DNA of 64,000 nt from Aquimarina sp. MMG016 (GCF_018100805.1 NZ_JAGJEA010000003.1:434001-498000); one strand, 5' to 3'; positions 18,073 through 26,766 are shown, counted from the stretch's first letter. Numbers and translations are program-made. The notes: generated by a model not told the origin, from the sequence alone.

Positions 18073-18582
18073 TCAATTTTCAGGAATATGCTCATCTTCT
18101 GGGATTTGAATTTCGGTTTTGAAGTTTTTAAAAATCTTCTGGGTTTCGTCATCATTAAGAAGCTTATCTGATTCCACAAAATACCATAGTTCTTTCTTCT
18201 TATCATAGAAGCCAAAAAGAGAACTTTTTAAGGTTACTTTTCTTCCATTAAAGTTCATTCTAACAGTGTTTTTTACTAAACACCTATACTCTCTTTTTTC
18301 TTTTTTAATATCAGCAATTTCATCAACTTTTGAGCTAACAATTTTTATTTTTTGAGCTTTCCAACCACGATAAAGGTCTTCAATAGCTGCCTTTAGTTGT
18401 CTATCACCATATTCTTTTATGATATTAGGATGTGTATGTTTTATTAAAGTTTCATAATCTTCTTTTATGGATGCATTAGAAATTGCTTTTGCATCTCTTA
18501 AAGCAGATTTTTTTAATTCTTTAACATTTTGAGAAAATATACTTCCGGAAACTAGAAGTAAAATAAGTAGGTAATTTTTCAT
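18073..18582 (-). CDS. Exported protein of unknown function (NTF2-like size and pattern)
   Basis: The 169-residue product has a signal peptide (MKNYLLILLLVSGSIFSQ). The mature part starts with helices (KELKKSALRDAKAISNASIKEDYETLIKHTHP), then three to four beta-strands (KIKIVSSKVDEIADI, YRCLVKNTVRMNFN, KVTLKSSLFGFYD, ELWYFVESDKL). Helix-then-sheet order and length are compatible with an NTF2-like fold, which is inference. The C-terminus is acidic (PEDEHIPEN). It is alone between two terminators, so it is probably a single-gene unit. No function can be assigned. Confidence 0.75.
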   Translation of the reverse strand: MKNYLLILLLVSGSIFSQNVKELKKSALRDAKAISNASIKEDYETLIKHTHPNIIKEYGDRQLKAAIEDLYRGWKAQKIKIVSSKVDEIADIKKEKREYRCLVKNTVRMNFNGRKVTLKSSLFGFYDKKKELWYFVESDKLLNDDETQKIFKNFKTEIQIPEDEHIPEN

Positions 18583-18803
18583 GACTAGTACTTGTAAAAA
18601 TGTAATAATTTTTGTTATTGAAAATAATTATGGTTTTTAAATTAGTATAAGATTTTACTATTAAAAACTGCTTTTTGTAGTTGGTTCTAAAAGCTTTAAA
18701 AACTAAGTTAGTATAATTTATTTAATTCATTTATAAAAGTTTCTTAAAAAGCCTTAAAAACAGTTTTCAGTAAAAACTTACAAAGTTATAAGGTAAAGTA
18801 TTA

Positions 18804-18837
18804 CAAAACAAAAACCCGACCATATTTTGATCGGGTT
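18804..18837 (-). terminator. Terminator of the SPFH protein gene
   Basis: On the minus strand AACCCGA and TCGGGTT (18831-18837 with 18813-18819) pair around an 11-nt loop. A T-rich tract (TTTTTGTTTTG) follows, about 22 bp after the stop codon at 18859. Confidence 0.8.
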
Positions 18838-18858
18838 ACTAACGTAGAATATAAAAAA

Positions 18859-19809
18859 TTATTCTTCAGTATCTGGTTTTTTTCTACCTAAACCTTTTTT
18901 TGCATTTTGTTTCTTCATTTCTTCACCAATTTGGTTGGAAGCTGTAAAAGATGCAATCATATTATTTAACATATCACTTCCTGCCTGTGGAGAATTCGGT
19001 AATAGAATTAAATTACTATTTGTTTCTTCACCAATAGATTGTAGTGTATCATAATGTTGTGTTACAACAATCAAGGCAGAAGCTTCCTGAGAATTGATAC
19101 CCACATTGTTTAATACATCAACACTTTCTTCCAGACCTCTGGCAATTTCTCTTCGTTGATCTGCAATACCTTGACCCTGTAAACGTTTACTTTCTGCTTC
19201 GGCACGAGCTTTGGCAACTATTTTTATTCTTTCAGCTTCAGCTTCGTATTCAGCTGCTACCTTTTCACGTTCGGCTGCATTAATACGGTTCATAGCTTCT
19301 TTTACTTGTAAATCCGGATCTATATCAGTTACTAAGGTTTTGATAATATCATATCCATAATTTACCATAGCTTCGTTTAATTCTTGTTTTACGGCAATTG
19401 CAATATCGTCTTTTCTTTCGAAAACATCATCTAGTTTCATTTTAGGAACCTCTGCACGCACTACATCAAATACGTAAGAAGTAATCTGGTCGTGTGGATT
19501 TTCGAGCTTATAGAAGGCGTCATAGACTTTTTCTTTTATTACCTGGAATTGAACAGAGATCTTTAGGCGAACAAACACATCATCTTTTGTTTTAGTTTCA
19601 ACCAGTACATCCAGCTGTTGAATTTTTAAATTAATACGACCGGCTATACGATCAAAAACTGGAATTTTAAAATGTAAACCAGAGTTACGAAAACTCAAGA
19701 ATTTACCAAATCGTTCAACGACAGCTGATGTTTGTTGTTTTACTGTAAATATGCCAGATATTAGAATTATAAAACCGAAGATTATTAATGGAATAAGATA
19801 GAAGCCCAT
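18859..19809 (-). CDS. SPFH/Band 7 (stomatin/paraslipin-like) membrane protein
   Basis: This 316-residue protein has one N-terminal membrane segment (residues ~3-22) followed by a Band 7 domain: TVKQQTSAVVERFGKF, GLHFKIPVFD, KDDVFVRLKISVQFQV, and VRAEVPKMKLDDVFERKDDIA. A long Ala/Glu/Arg coiled coil (AAEREKVAAEYEAEAERIKIVAKARAEAE in parts) follows, as in stomatin/QmcA proteins. Such proteins oligomerise and organise membrane microdomains, often with partner proteases; no NfeD partner is next to it here. The DUF4177 gene lies 63 bp upstream on the same strand. Confidence 0.92.
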   Translation of the reverse strand: MGFYLIPLIIFGFIILISGIFTVKQQTSAVVERFGKFLSFRNSGLHFKIPVFDRIAGRINLKIQQLDVLVETKTKDDVFVRLKISVQFQVIKEKVYDAFYKLENPHDQITSYVFDVVRAEVPKMKLDDVFERKDDIAIAVKQELNEAMVNYGYDIIKTLVTDIDPDLQVKEAMNRINAAEREKVAAEYEAEAERIKIVAKARAEAESKRLQGQGIADQRREIARGLEESVDVLNNVGINSQEASALIVVTQHYDTLQSIGEETNSNLILLPNSPQAGSDMLNNMIASFTASNQIGEEMKKQNAKKGLGRKKPDTEE

Positions 19810-19872
19810 AGTTTTTTTAGATTATAAGTTAATAATAGAATGAATTTAATGATTAATTATAAATGATTGATG

Positions 19873-20040
19873 TTATTTTGAAATAGTTATCATGGCCACC
19901 ATTGTGTTTGCTAGAAAAGAAATATCTACTAATTCCCAACCTTGTTTAGAAGCTTTGTTTAATGTTTCTTCAATATCTTTTCTGAGTTTTTCTGTTGACC
20001 AATGGTTACTGACTCGTATTACTTTAAATTGCTTTCCCAT
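19873..20040 (-). CDS. DUF4177-like small protein (55 aa)
   Basis: The minus-strand frame from ATG 20040 to TAA 19873 encodes 55 residues. The product begins MGKQFKVIRV and continues with KDIEETLNKASKQGWELVDI, then SFLANTMVAMITISK. This strand-helix-GWELV-strand order is the hallmark of DUF4177-type proteins, which have no established function. It was below the usual length cut-off. The overlapping plus-strand frame 19892-20089 is its shadow. It lies between gltX and the SPFH gene, all on the minus strand, with a strong hairpin separating it from gltX. Confidence 0.85.
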   Translation of the reverse strand: MGKQFKVIRVSNHWSTEKLRKDIEETLNKASKQGWELVDISFLANTMVAMITISK

Positions 20041-20110
20041 AGTTGTAGTTTTTGAAATGTGGTTACAATATGAGTATATGATTTTTTGAAAACGTTACAT
20101 TATTATGTAA

Positions 20111-20153
20111 AATAGAAAAACCATTATTGAACTTTAATAATGGTTTTTCTATT
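20111..20153. terminator. Strong terminator downstream of gltX
   Basis: A perfect 18-bp stem (20111-20128 with 20136-20153) with a 7-nt loop has A5 and T5 tracts in its arms (GAAAAACC/GGTTTTTC). It lies 19 bp beyond the gltX stop and upstream of the DUF4177 start, so it isolates the two genes. Confidence 0.9.
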
Positions 20154-20171
20154 TATAATATTGAATAGTAT

Positions 20172-21683
20172 TTAGTTAATTTCAATAGCGTATTCAATCC
20201 TCCGTATGGTTTCTTCTTTACCAATTGTCGATGCAATTTCAAATAAATCAGGTCCTTGAAGGGAGCCAACTAAAGCTACACGTAGAGGCATCATAATTTT
20301 ACCAAAACCAATTTCTTTTCCGGTGATCCATCCTTTCACAGTTTTAGAAACATTATCTGCGGAAAAGTCGCTAATATCAAATAATATTTTGGTTAATTCA
20401 TGCATTAGATTAGCGGTGTCTTCTTTCCATGCTTTTTTGATAGCCTTTTCATTATATTCTGTTGGTGCTATGAAATAAAAATGACTCAGGTCCCAAAGAT
20501 CTTTAGTGAAAACAGCTCTTTCTTTTACGGTATTTATAATGTTTTCAATGTTTAAAGTTGTTGATATATTTTGGTTAACTAATATTTTTTCAAAATCCTT
20601 AACTAAAACTTTACTATCTGTAGTTTGCAAATGTTGCTGTTGAAACCATTTGGTTTTTTCAGGATCAAATTTAGCCCCAGCTTTATTTACTCTTTTAAGA
20701 TCAAACTCCTTTATTAATTCCTCAAGAGAAAATATTTCCTGTTCGGTTCCCGGGTTCCAACCTAAAAAAGCAAGCATATTAATTACAGCTTCTGGTAGGT
20801 ATCCGTCTTCTCGATATCCGGGAGACACGTCTTGAGATTTAGGATCTGTCCATAGTAATGGAAATATTGGAAAACCACCTTTATCACCATCACGTTTACT
20901 TAATTTTCCTTTGCCAACCGGCTTTAGAATCAATGGTAAATGTGCAAAGCTTGGTGTTTCCCATCCAAGTGATTTATATAATAATACATGTAATGCAAGT
21001 GAAGGTAGCCATTCTTCACCACGAATTACATGGGTGATTTTCATTAAATGATCATCCACAATATTAGCTAAGTGATATGTTGGCATACCATCACTTTTAA
21101 ATAAAATTTTATCATCTAGAATATTAGTGTCGATTTTTATATCACCTCTAATTTCATCTTTTAGATGAAGCGTTTCATCTTGTGGAGATTTAAAACGTAT
21201 CACATAAGGTTCTCCTGAGTTAATTTTTACATTAATTTCTTTCTGAGAAAGTGTTAGGGAGTTGGATAGTTTTTCTCTGTTATGCCAATTATATATAAAG
21301 GTTTTTCCTTTGGCTTCGTGATCTTTTCTGTGGTTATCTAAAGACTCTGGAGTATCAAAAGCATAATATGCATGACCATCTTTGATTAACTGATCTGCAT
21401 ATTGTTTATAAAGGTGTTTTCTTTCACTTTGTCGATAAGGTCCAAAACCGCCATCTTTTTCAGGACCTTCATCATAAGGAATATGAAACCAATCTAAAGT
21501 TTCTTTGATATAATCTTCAGCCCCGGAAACATATCTGTTTTGATCAGTATCCTCGATTCTTAATATAAATTTACCGTTATTTTTTTTTGCAAAAAGGTAA
21601 TTAAACAAAGCTGTTCTAACTCCACCAATGTGTAACGGACCGGTTGGACTAGGAGCAAACCGAACCCTGATATCTTTAGTCAT
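20172..21683 (-). CDS. gltX: Glutamate--tRNA ligase
   Basis: This 503-residue class I synthetase shows RFAPSPTGPLHIGGVRTAL (HIGH-type motif at residues ~7-25), RIEDTDQ, THVIRGEEWLPS and the KLSKRDGD loop (KMSKS type) near residue 258. An all-helical anticodon-binding domain follows. It charges tRNA-Glu. Its length matches bacterial GluRS (470-510). Since a GlnRS is also encoded here (15969-18011), Gln-tRNA can be made directly and this enzyme is probably discriminating. A TATCTTTG -7 element lies 43 bp upstream. Confidence 0.96.
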   Translation of the reverse strand: MTKDIRVRFAPSPTGPLHIGGVRTALFNYLFAKKNNGKFILRIEDTDQNRYVSGAEDYIKETLDWFHIPYDEGPEKDGGFGPYRQSERKHLYKQYADQLIKDGHAYYAFDTPESLDNHRKDHEAKGKTFIYNWHNREKLSNSLTLSQKEINVKINSGEPYVIRFKSPQDETLHLKDEIRGDIKIDTNILDDKILFKSDGMPTYHLANIVDDHLMKITHVIRGEEWLPSLALHVLLYKSLGWETPSFAHLPLILKPVGKGKLSKRDGDKGGFPIFPLLWTDPKSQDVSPGYREDGYLPEAVINMLAFLGWNPGTEQEIFSLEELIKEFDLKRVNKAGAKFDPEKTKWFQQQHLQTTDSKVLVKDFEKILVNQNISTTLNIENIINTVKERAVFTKDLWDLSHFYFIAPTEYNEKAIKKAWKEDTANLMHELTKILFDISDFSADNVSKTVKGWITGKEIGFGKIMMPLRVALVGSLQGPDLFEIASTIGKEETIRRIEYAIEIN

Positions 21684-21725
21684 GATTGTGTTTTTTAAAC
21701 TCTAGATAAGTTTTATAAATCGTGG

Positions 21726-21733
21726 CAAAGATA
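21726..21733 (-). promoter_or_regulatory. Candidate -7 promoter element of gltX
   Basis: The minus strand reads TATCTTTG, matching TAnnTTTG, 42 bp before the gltX ATG. A clear -33 element is not seen. Confidence 0.45.
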
Positions 21734-21774
21734 CAATCTAGAAATGTGCTATAGAAATGATTTGTATAGGATGA

Positions 21775-22827
21775 TTATAAAGATTTTGCTATTTTTTTCA
21801 TTTGGTCCGGAACTCTTTTGTTCATGATTTTAAACCATAATGGAGGAACAAGGGAGATAACCATGGAGGTAGGATACCCAAATGGCAATTGAGGGCTTTG
21901 ATCATGATGATCTAGTATTTGATATTTTTTTGATGCTCGGTGATGGTGATCACTATGTCTTGTTAGTTCATATAACATAATTCTACCAATGGCATGATTA
22001 GAGTTCCAGGAATGAATTTCTCTTACCCTTTCATACCGCCCAGAAGATGTTTTTGCTCTGGCTAAACCATAATGTTCTATGTAATTTATAGTTTCTAGAA
22101 GTAGAAAACCAATAATCCCACTAAAAACAGCAACTTGTAATCCTAGTATGCCGAAGAAATAGGTAATCATTGCGAGATATAAAAATGTTATAACGTGATA
22201 CCACAACATATCATTTTTTATGGAAATAAAAGATGATTTATGCTGTTTTAGAAGTTGACGTTGTATTTTCCAGGCACTTAGGTATTGTCCTATTGTAGAT
22301 GTAAACCAGAATATATAGATAGGTTGATTATATTTTGCTGTAGCGGGATCTTCTTTAGTAGCTACTTTTAGATGATGACCATAGTTATGTTCCACGTAGA
22401 AATGCATGTAAAGAGAAGGTAGTAGTAATGCTTTTCCCATAAACCGCTCAAATGTTTGTCTATGACCTAATTCATGACCTACATTGATTCCATTAGTTCC
22501 AAACACGAGGCCTGTAGAGAATATAATCCCTATAATTTCATAAGTAGCTAAACTATAGTTTGTGACAGTGTATAAGGTGTAAAAAAGCACTCCATATACT
22601 AATGGTAAATTAAGGTACAACATCCAATTAAAAATCTTTTTTTTGTTTTTGGACTCTTTGTGTTCTTCGCTTAGGTTGTTGGTTTTGGATTCTGTAAAAA
22701 GTTCTATAATAGGTATAATTCCAAATGAATATAGAGGAGTTAAATAGGTATAAGTTCCTTGCAACCAAATACCTAAAATAGCAGTTATCGGTATAGTGTA
22801 AGCACAAAAATATTTTAGATCTTTCAT
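21775..22827 (-). CDS. Alkane 1-monooxygenase (AlkB-type integral membrane di-iron hydroxylase)
   Basis: This 350-residue membrane protein carries all the AlkB histidine boxes: HELGH (residues ~118-122), EHNYGHH (~146-152), HSDHHH (~291-296), and the AlkB-specific NYIEHYGL (~248-255). About six hydrophobic helices surround them. AlkB hydroxylates terminal carbons of alkanes using electrons from rubredoxin. No rubredoxin or rubredoxin reductase gene lies within the window, so the electron donor must be encoded elsewhere. Related marine Flavobacteriia proteins could act on other hydrocarbon or fatty chains, so the substrate is inferred. It is a single minus-strand gene, divergent from the DUF4175-like gene. 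Confidence 0.9.
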   Translation of the reverse strand: MKDLKYFCAYTIPITAILGIWLQGTYTYLTPLYSFGIIPIIELFTESKTNNLSEEHKESKNKKKIFNWMLYLNLPLVYGVLFYTLYTVTNYSLATYEIIGIIFSTGLVFGTNGINVGHELGHRQTFERFMGKALLLPSLYMHFYVEHNYGHHLKVATKEDPATAKYNQPIYIFWFTSTIGQYLSAWKIQRQLLKQHKSSFISIKNDMLWYHVITFLYLAMITYFFGILGLQVAVFSGIIGFLLLETINYIEHYGLARAKTSSGRYERVREIHSWNSNHAIGRIMLYELTRHSDHHHRASKKYQILDHHDQSPQLPFGYPTSMVISLVPPLWFKIMNKRVPDQMKKIAKSL

Positions 22828-22928
22828 AACAACTTAGAATATAGGGATTTGAATTATCATAAATATAACAAATCTGTAAGAAATAAAATTGTAGATTTAT
22901 TGGTTAATGAAAATGTAGGGTTATTATT

Positions 22929-25900
22929 ATGGAAAATTTTCAATTCATAAAGAGTAAGCTAGAACAGTTTATAAGAAAGTTTTATGTTAATGAACTAATA
23001 AAAGGGGCAATTCTTTTTTTAGCTATAGGGTTATTATATTTTTTACTGACATTGTTAATAGAGAATTTTCTTTGGTTAAATAGTACCGGTAGAACAATAC
23101 TATTTTGGTCTTTTGTGTTGGTTGAAGTAGGTTTGTTTTTTCGGTTTATAGTTTTTCCAATTGCTAAGTTGTTTAAACTAACAAAAGGTATTGATTACGC
23201 TGATGCATCAACTATAATTGGTAATCATTTTCCTGAGGTTAATGATAAATTACTTAACTTATTACAATTAAGTGACAATAGCTCTTCTTCTGATTTACTA
23301 CTTGCCAGTATCGAACAAAAGTCCACTCAACTAAAACCCATTCCTTTTAAGTTGGCTATAAATTTTACTAAAAATGTAAAATACCTTAAGTATGTAGCCA
23401 TACCTCTGGGAATTTTGATGGTTTTGTTTGTTTTTAATAAAACAAGCTGGATATCAGATAGTTATACAAGAGTGGTTAATTATGGCGTTGCTTATGAACC
23501 GCCAGCACCATTTCAGTTTTTTATAGTTAATAAAGATCTTAATGCGTATGAAAACAAGGATTTTATACTTAAGGTGAGAACAACAGGGGATGTTATACCT
23601 GACAATGCTACAATTACCTTTAATGATGAAGTTTATTTTTTAAAAATGCTGGGTGCGGGAGAATTCGAATATACATTTATTCAGCCAAAGGAGTCATTGG
23701 ATTTTGTTATTAGTTCCAATGATGTTTCTTCTACACCTTATAAACTTTCTGTAGTTCCAATTCCTGCATTACTCAATTTTGAAATGAAGTTGGATTATCC
23801 TAGTTACACTAGAAAAAAAGATGAGACTTTAATCAGTTCTGGTAATGCAACTATTCCTGAGGGAACAAAAGTTAGCTGGCTCGTTAATACAAGGAATACC
23901 GATAGAGTGGATATTAAAATAAAAGATTCGATTGTTTCCTTATCTAAGGATTCGGAAAGTTTTACTTATGACAAGATAGTGTATGCCAATATGGATTATG
24001 AACTGTCTACTTCTAATAAAAATGTTAAACATTATGACAACCTTTCTTTTAATCTTAACGTAATTAAAGACCAATATCCAGAGATGAATTTAAGGTCAGA
24101 GAAAGACAGTTTGGATAATCAAACCATCTATTTTTTAGGACGAGTTAGCGATGATTATGGTTTGACAAAATTGAGGTTGGTTTATTATAATTCAGAAAAC
24201 CCTTCTGATATTAAGTTTAAAAATTTACCCTTAAACAAAGTTGAGTTTGATGAGTTTGTGTTTGCTTTTCCTTCTGGTTTAGACTTGGTTGATGGAGTAA
24301 ATTATGAGTTTTATTTTGAGGTAAAAGACAATGATGTTATTCATAACTATAAAAGCACAAAGAGTCAGGTTTTTAATTTTAGAAAATTAACAAACGATGA
24401 AAGAGAGGATAAAAGGTTACAACAGCAAAATGAGGCAATATCTGGGTTGAATAAATCTTTAGATAAATTTAAGGAGCAAGAAAAAGAATTAAACAGTCTT
24501 AGTAAGTTACAGAAGGAGAAAAAAAGATTGGATTTTAATGATAAGAAGAAGTTGGACGATTATTTAAAACGTCAAAAGCAACAGGAAAAAATGATGCAGG
24601 ATTTCTCTAAGAAACTAAAAGACAATTTGGATCAATTAGAAAATAAGGAAGAGGAAGAACCTTTTAAGGATGCGTTAAAAGAAAGGCTGGAAAGAAATGA
24701 AGAAAAGCTAAAGAAAAATGAAAAGCTTTTAGAAGAAATAGAGAAACTAGCTGATAAAATTAGGAAAGATGAATTAACCGAAAAACTAGAAGAATTAGCC
24801 AAGGAAAATAAAAACTTAAAGAAAAATTTAGACCAACTTTTAGAATTAACGAAGAGGTTTTATGTAATAGAAAAACATGAAAAACTGGCCGAAAAGCTAA
24901 ATGACATGGCTGAAAAGCAGGAAGAACTATCTGAGAAAAATGACGAAGAAAACACCAAAGAAAAGCAAGATGAGTTAAACAAAGAGTTTGAGGATTTTCA
25001 AAAAGAAATGAATGAGTTGAGAAAGCAAAATGAAGATCTAAAAAAACCAATGAATCTTGATCAGAAGAAGGAAGATGAAAGTGATATTAAAAAAGAACAA
25101 CAAAAAGCATCAGAAGAGCTAGAACAAGAAAATAAATCTGAGGCGAAAAAAAACCAAAAGAGTGCTGCTAAGAAAATGAAGCAAATGAGCAATAAGATGC
25201 AAATGCAAATGCAAGCGTCTGGTCAGGAGCAGCAGATGGAAGACATGGAAATGCTTAGACAAGTTCTGGATAATTTGGTGGATTTCTCTTTGGAGCAAGA
25301 AGGGTTGATGAAAGATTTTAAAGGAATGAATATTGATAACCCAATCTATTCTGCCAAGCTTAAAAGGCAAAGTGTGTTAAGGGAAAATTTTATTCATATA
25401 GATGATAGTCTTTATGCTTTAGCCTTAAGAACTCCTCAGATAACGGAGACGGTAACTCAGAAACTAACAGATATAGAATTTAATATTGATAAGTCGTTAG
25501 ATAGATTAGCAGAGAATCAAGTGGTGCAGGGTTCAGCTAATCAGCAGTACACTATAACTGGGTCAAATGATTTAGCGTATTTGTTGAGTAGTGTTTTAAA
25601 TCAAATGCAAAACAGCATGTCTTCGTCGGGAAAAGGGAAGTCAGGCAAGAATGAATTTCAATTACCCGATATTATTAAAAAGCAAGGGGAGTTAAATGAG
25701 AAGATGAAGGAAGGTAGCGAAAAAGGTAAGAAGAAAAGCGAAAAAGAAGGAGGCGAGAGTCAAGGACAGAAAGGAGAAAAGGAAGGTAAAGAAGGAAATA
25801 AGAAAGGAGAAGGAAAGAGTAATAAACAGGGTAAAGAAGGAAAAGAAGGAGAGGGTTCTGAACAACAAAGTGAAGATATCAATGGTGAGTTATATGAAAT

Positions 25901-26297
25901 ATATAAAGAACAACAACAGCTAAGAAAAGCTTTACAAGAAAAGATAAATGAGGACAAGAAAGGTAAGGGGAGTAAAGCTGGAGGAAATCTTTTAAGGAAA
26001 ATGGAACAGGTAGAACAAGAGTTGTTAGATAAAGGATTTAATGAAAGAACGCTGGGTAAGATGCTTAACTTAAAACATGAACTATTGAAGTTAGAAGAAG
26101 CAACATTTGAACAAGGAGAGGAAGAAAGAAGGGAAAGCAAAACTAACCAAAAACAGTTTGAAAACGAAAATATAAAGACACTAGAGAGAGCTAAACAATA
26201 TTTTAATACTACTGAAATATTAAACAGACAAGTATTACCTTTGCGGCAAAATTATAAACAAAAGGTACAGGAGTATTTTAAGAAAGATAATGATTAA
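22929..26297 (+). CDS. DUF4175-like membrane protein with long charged coiled coil
   Basis: This 1122-residue protein has two or three hydrophobic segments near the N-terminus (residues ~24-70 and ~150-170). A region of beta-strand character follows (~190-480, possibly extracytoplasmic). From ~490 onward it is a very long Lys/Glu/Gln-rich coiled coil with Met/Gln-rich patches (MQMQMQAS near 760) and a Gly/Lys/Glu low-complexity stretch (~920-985). The layout resembles the DUF4175 proteins of Bacteroidota. Function is unknown; a structural or envelope role is inference. Its last codons overlap ybeY by 8 bp, so the two are translationally coupled. Confidence 0.8.
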   Translation: MENFQFIKSKLEQFIRKFYVNELIKGAILFLAIGLLYFLLTLLIENFLWLNSTGRTILFWSFVLVEVGLFFRFIVFPIAKLFKLTKGIDYADASTIIGNHFPEVNDKLLNLLQLSDNSSSSDLLLASIEQKSTQLKPIPFKLAINFTKNVKYLKYVAIPLGILMVLFVFNKTSWISDSYTRVVNYGVAYEPPAPFQFFIVNKDLNAYENKDFILKVRTTGDVIPDNATITFNDEVYFLKMLGAGEFEYTFIQPKESLDFVISSNDVSSTPYKLSVVPIPALLNFEMKLDYPSYTRKKDETLISSGNATIPEGTKVSWLVNTRNTDRVDIKIKDSIVSLSKDSESFTYDKIVYANMDYELSTSNKNVKHYDNLSFNLNVIKDQYPEMNLRSEKDSLDNQTIYFLGRVSDDYGLTKLRLVYYNSENPSDIKFKNLPLNKVEFDEFVFAFPSGLDLVDGVNYEFYFEVKDNDVIHNYKSTKSQVFNFRKLTNDEREDKRLQQQNEAISGLNKSLDKFKEQEKELNSLSKLQKEKKRLDFNDKKKLDDYLKRQKQQEKMMQDFSKKLKDNLDQLENKEEEEPFKDALKERLERNEEKLKKNEKLLEEIEKLADKIRKDELTEKLEELAKENKNLKKNLDQLLELTKRFYVIEKHEKLAEKLNDMAEKQEELSEKNDEENTKEKQDELNKEFEDFQKEMNELRKQNEDLKKPMNLDQKKEDESDIKKEQQKASEELEQENKSEAKKNQKSAAKKMKQMSNKMQMQMQASGQEQQMEDMEMLRQVLDNLVDFSLEQEGLMKDFKGMNIDNPIYSAKLKRQSVLRENFIHIDDSLYALALRTPQITETVTQKLTDIEFNIDKSLDRLAENQVVQGSANQQYTITGSNDLAYLLSSVLNQMQNSMSSSGKGKSGKNEFQLPDIIKKQGELNEKMKEGSEKGKKKSEKEGGESQGQKGEKEGKEGNKKGEGKSNKQGKEGKEGEGSEQQSEDINGELYEIYKEQQQLRKALQEKINEDKKGKGSKAGGNLLRKMEQVEQELLDKGFNERTLGKMLNLKHELLKLEEATFEQGEEERRESKTNQKQFENENIKTLERAKQYFNTTEILNRQVLPLRQNYKQKVQEYFKKDND

Positions 26298-26712
26298 TTT
26301 TTATAGCGAGACATATTTCAAACTAACAAATAAGAATGCAGTTTCTTCATGGATAAGCAGAGTTATTGCGTCAGAAAAAAAATCGGAGGGAGAGATAAAT
26401 TTCATCTTTTGTAACGATAAATACTTGCTAAAAATCAATCAGGATTTTTTAGACCATGACACCTATACTGATATTATTAGTTTCGATAATTCAATAGGAA
26501 ATCAACTTAATGGTGATGTTTTTATTTCCGTTGAAAGAGTGTTTGATAATGCAAGAATTTATGAAACCGATAATGACGAAGAACTAAGAAGAGTTATAAT
26601 TCATGGGGTGTTACATTTCTGTGGTTATAAAGACAAGTCTGAAGATGAAGCAAGACTTATGAGGCAAAAGGAAGAAGAAAAACTAACTATGTTCCACGTG
26701 GAACATAGTTAG
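26290..26712 (+). CDS. ybeY: Endoribonuclease YbeY (rRNA maturation)
   Basis: The 140-residue product matches YbeY: NDKYLLKINQDFLDHDTYTDIISFD, LNGDVFISVERV, and the metal-site region RRVIIHGVLHFCGYKDKSEDEARLMRQKEE. The canonical site is H-x3-H-x5-H; here the first two His are present and the third position is Asp (HGVLHFCGYKD). This appears typical of Bacteroidota homologues, but the consequence is not known to me. YbeY takes part in 16S rRNA 3'-end processing and 70S quality control. The start overlaps the upstream stop (ATGATTAA). The last codons (MFHVEHS) are formed by the parS-like palindrome that continues past the stop. Confidence 0.93.
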   Translation: MINFYSETYFKLTNKNAVSSWISRVIASEKKSEGEINFIFCNDKYLLKINQDFLDHDTYTDIISFDNSIGNQLNGDVFISVERVFDNARIYETDNDEELRRVIIHGVLHFCGYKDKSEDEARLMRQKEEEKLTMFHVEHS

Positions 26713-26717
26713 TTTTT
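26678..26717. promoter_or_regulatory. parS-like site 1, inside a 40-bp perfect palindrome
   Basis: GTTCCACGTGGAAC occupies 26691-26704. The symmetry continues outward without a mismatch to 26678-26717, with 20-bp arms and no loop. It spans the last codons and the stop of ybeY, and its right arm ends in TTTTT. It can therefore act both as a ParB-binding site and as an intrinsic terminator of the DUF4175/ybeY transcript. The core matches parS (consensus TGTTTCACGTGAAACA) with one symmetric substitution per arm. Confidence 0.8.
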
Positions 26718-26723
26718 AATTAG

Positions 26724-26751
26724 AAAATTTGTTCCACGTGGAACAAATTTT
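26724..26751. promoter_or_regulatory. parS-like site 2, inside a 28-bp perfect palindrome
   Basis: GTTCCACGTGGAAC occupies 26731-26744. The flanks AAAATTT and AAATTTT extend it to a perfect 28-bp palindrome, 6 bp after the site 1 palindrome ends. Confidence 0.8.
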
Positions 26752-26766
26752 GAGAAGAATATTTAG

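Noticed and set aside
19892..20089. Plus-strand frame of 65 codons
   Set aside because: It lies opposite the DUF4177-type gene, has no recognisable plan and ends in the gltX terminator region. It is a shadow.
25760..26140. Minus-strand frame rich in Ser, Leu and Pro
   Set aside because: It is the complement of the Lys/Glu-rich low-complexity end of the DUF4175-like protein; the composition explains the open frame.
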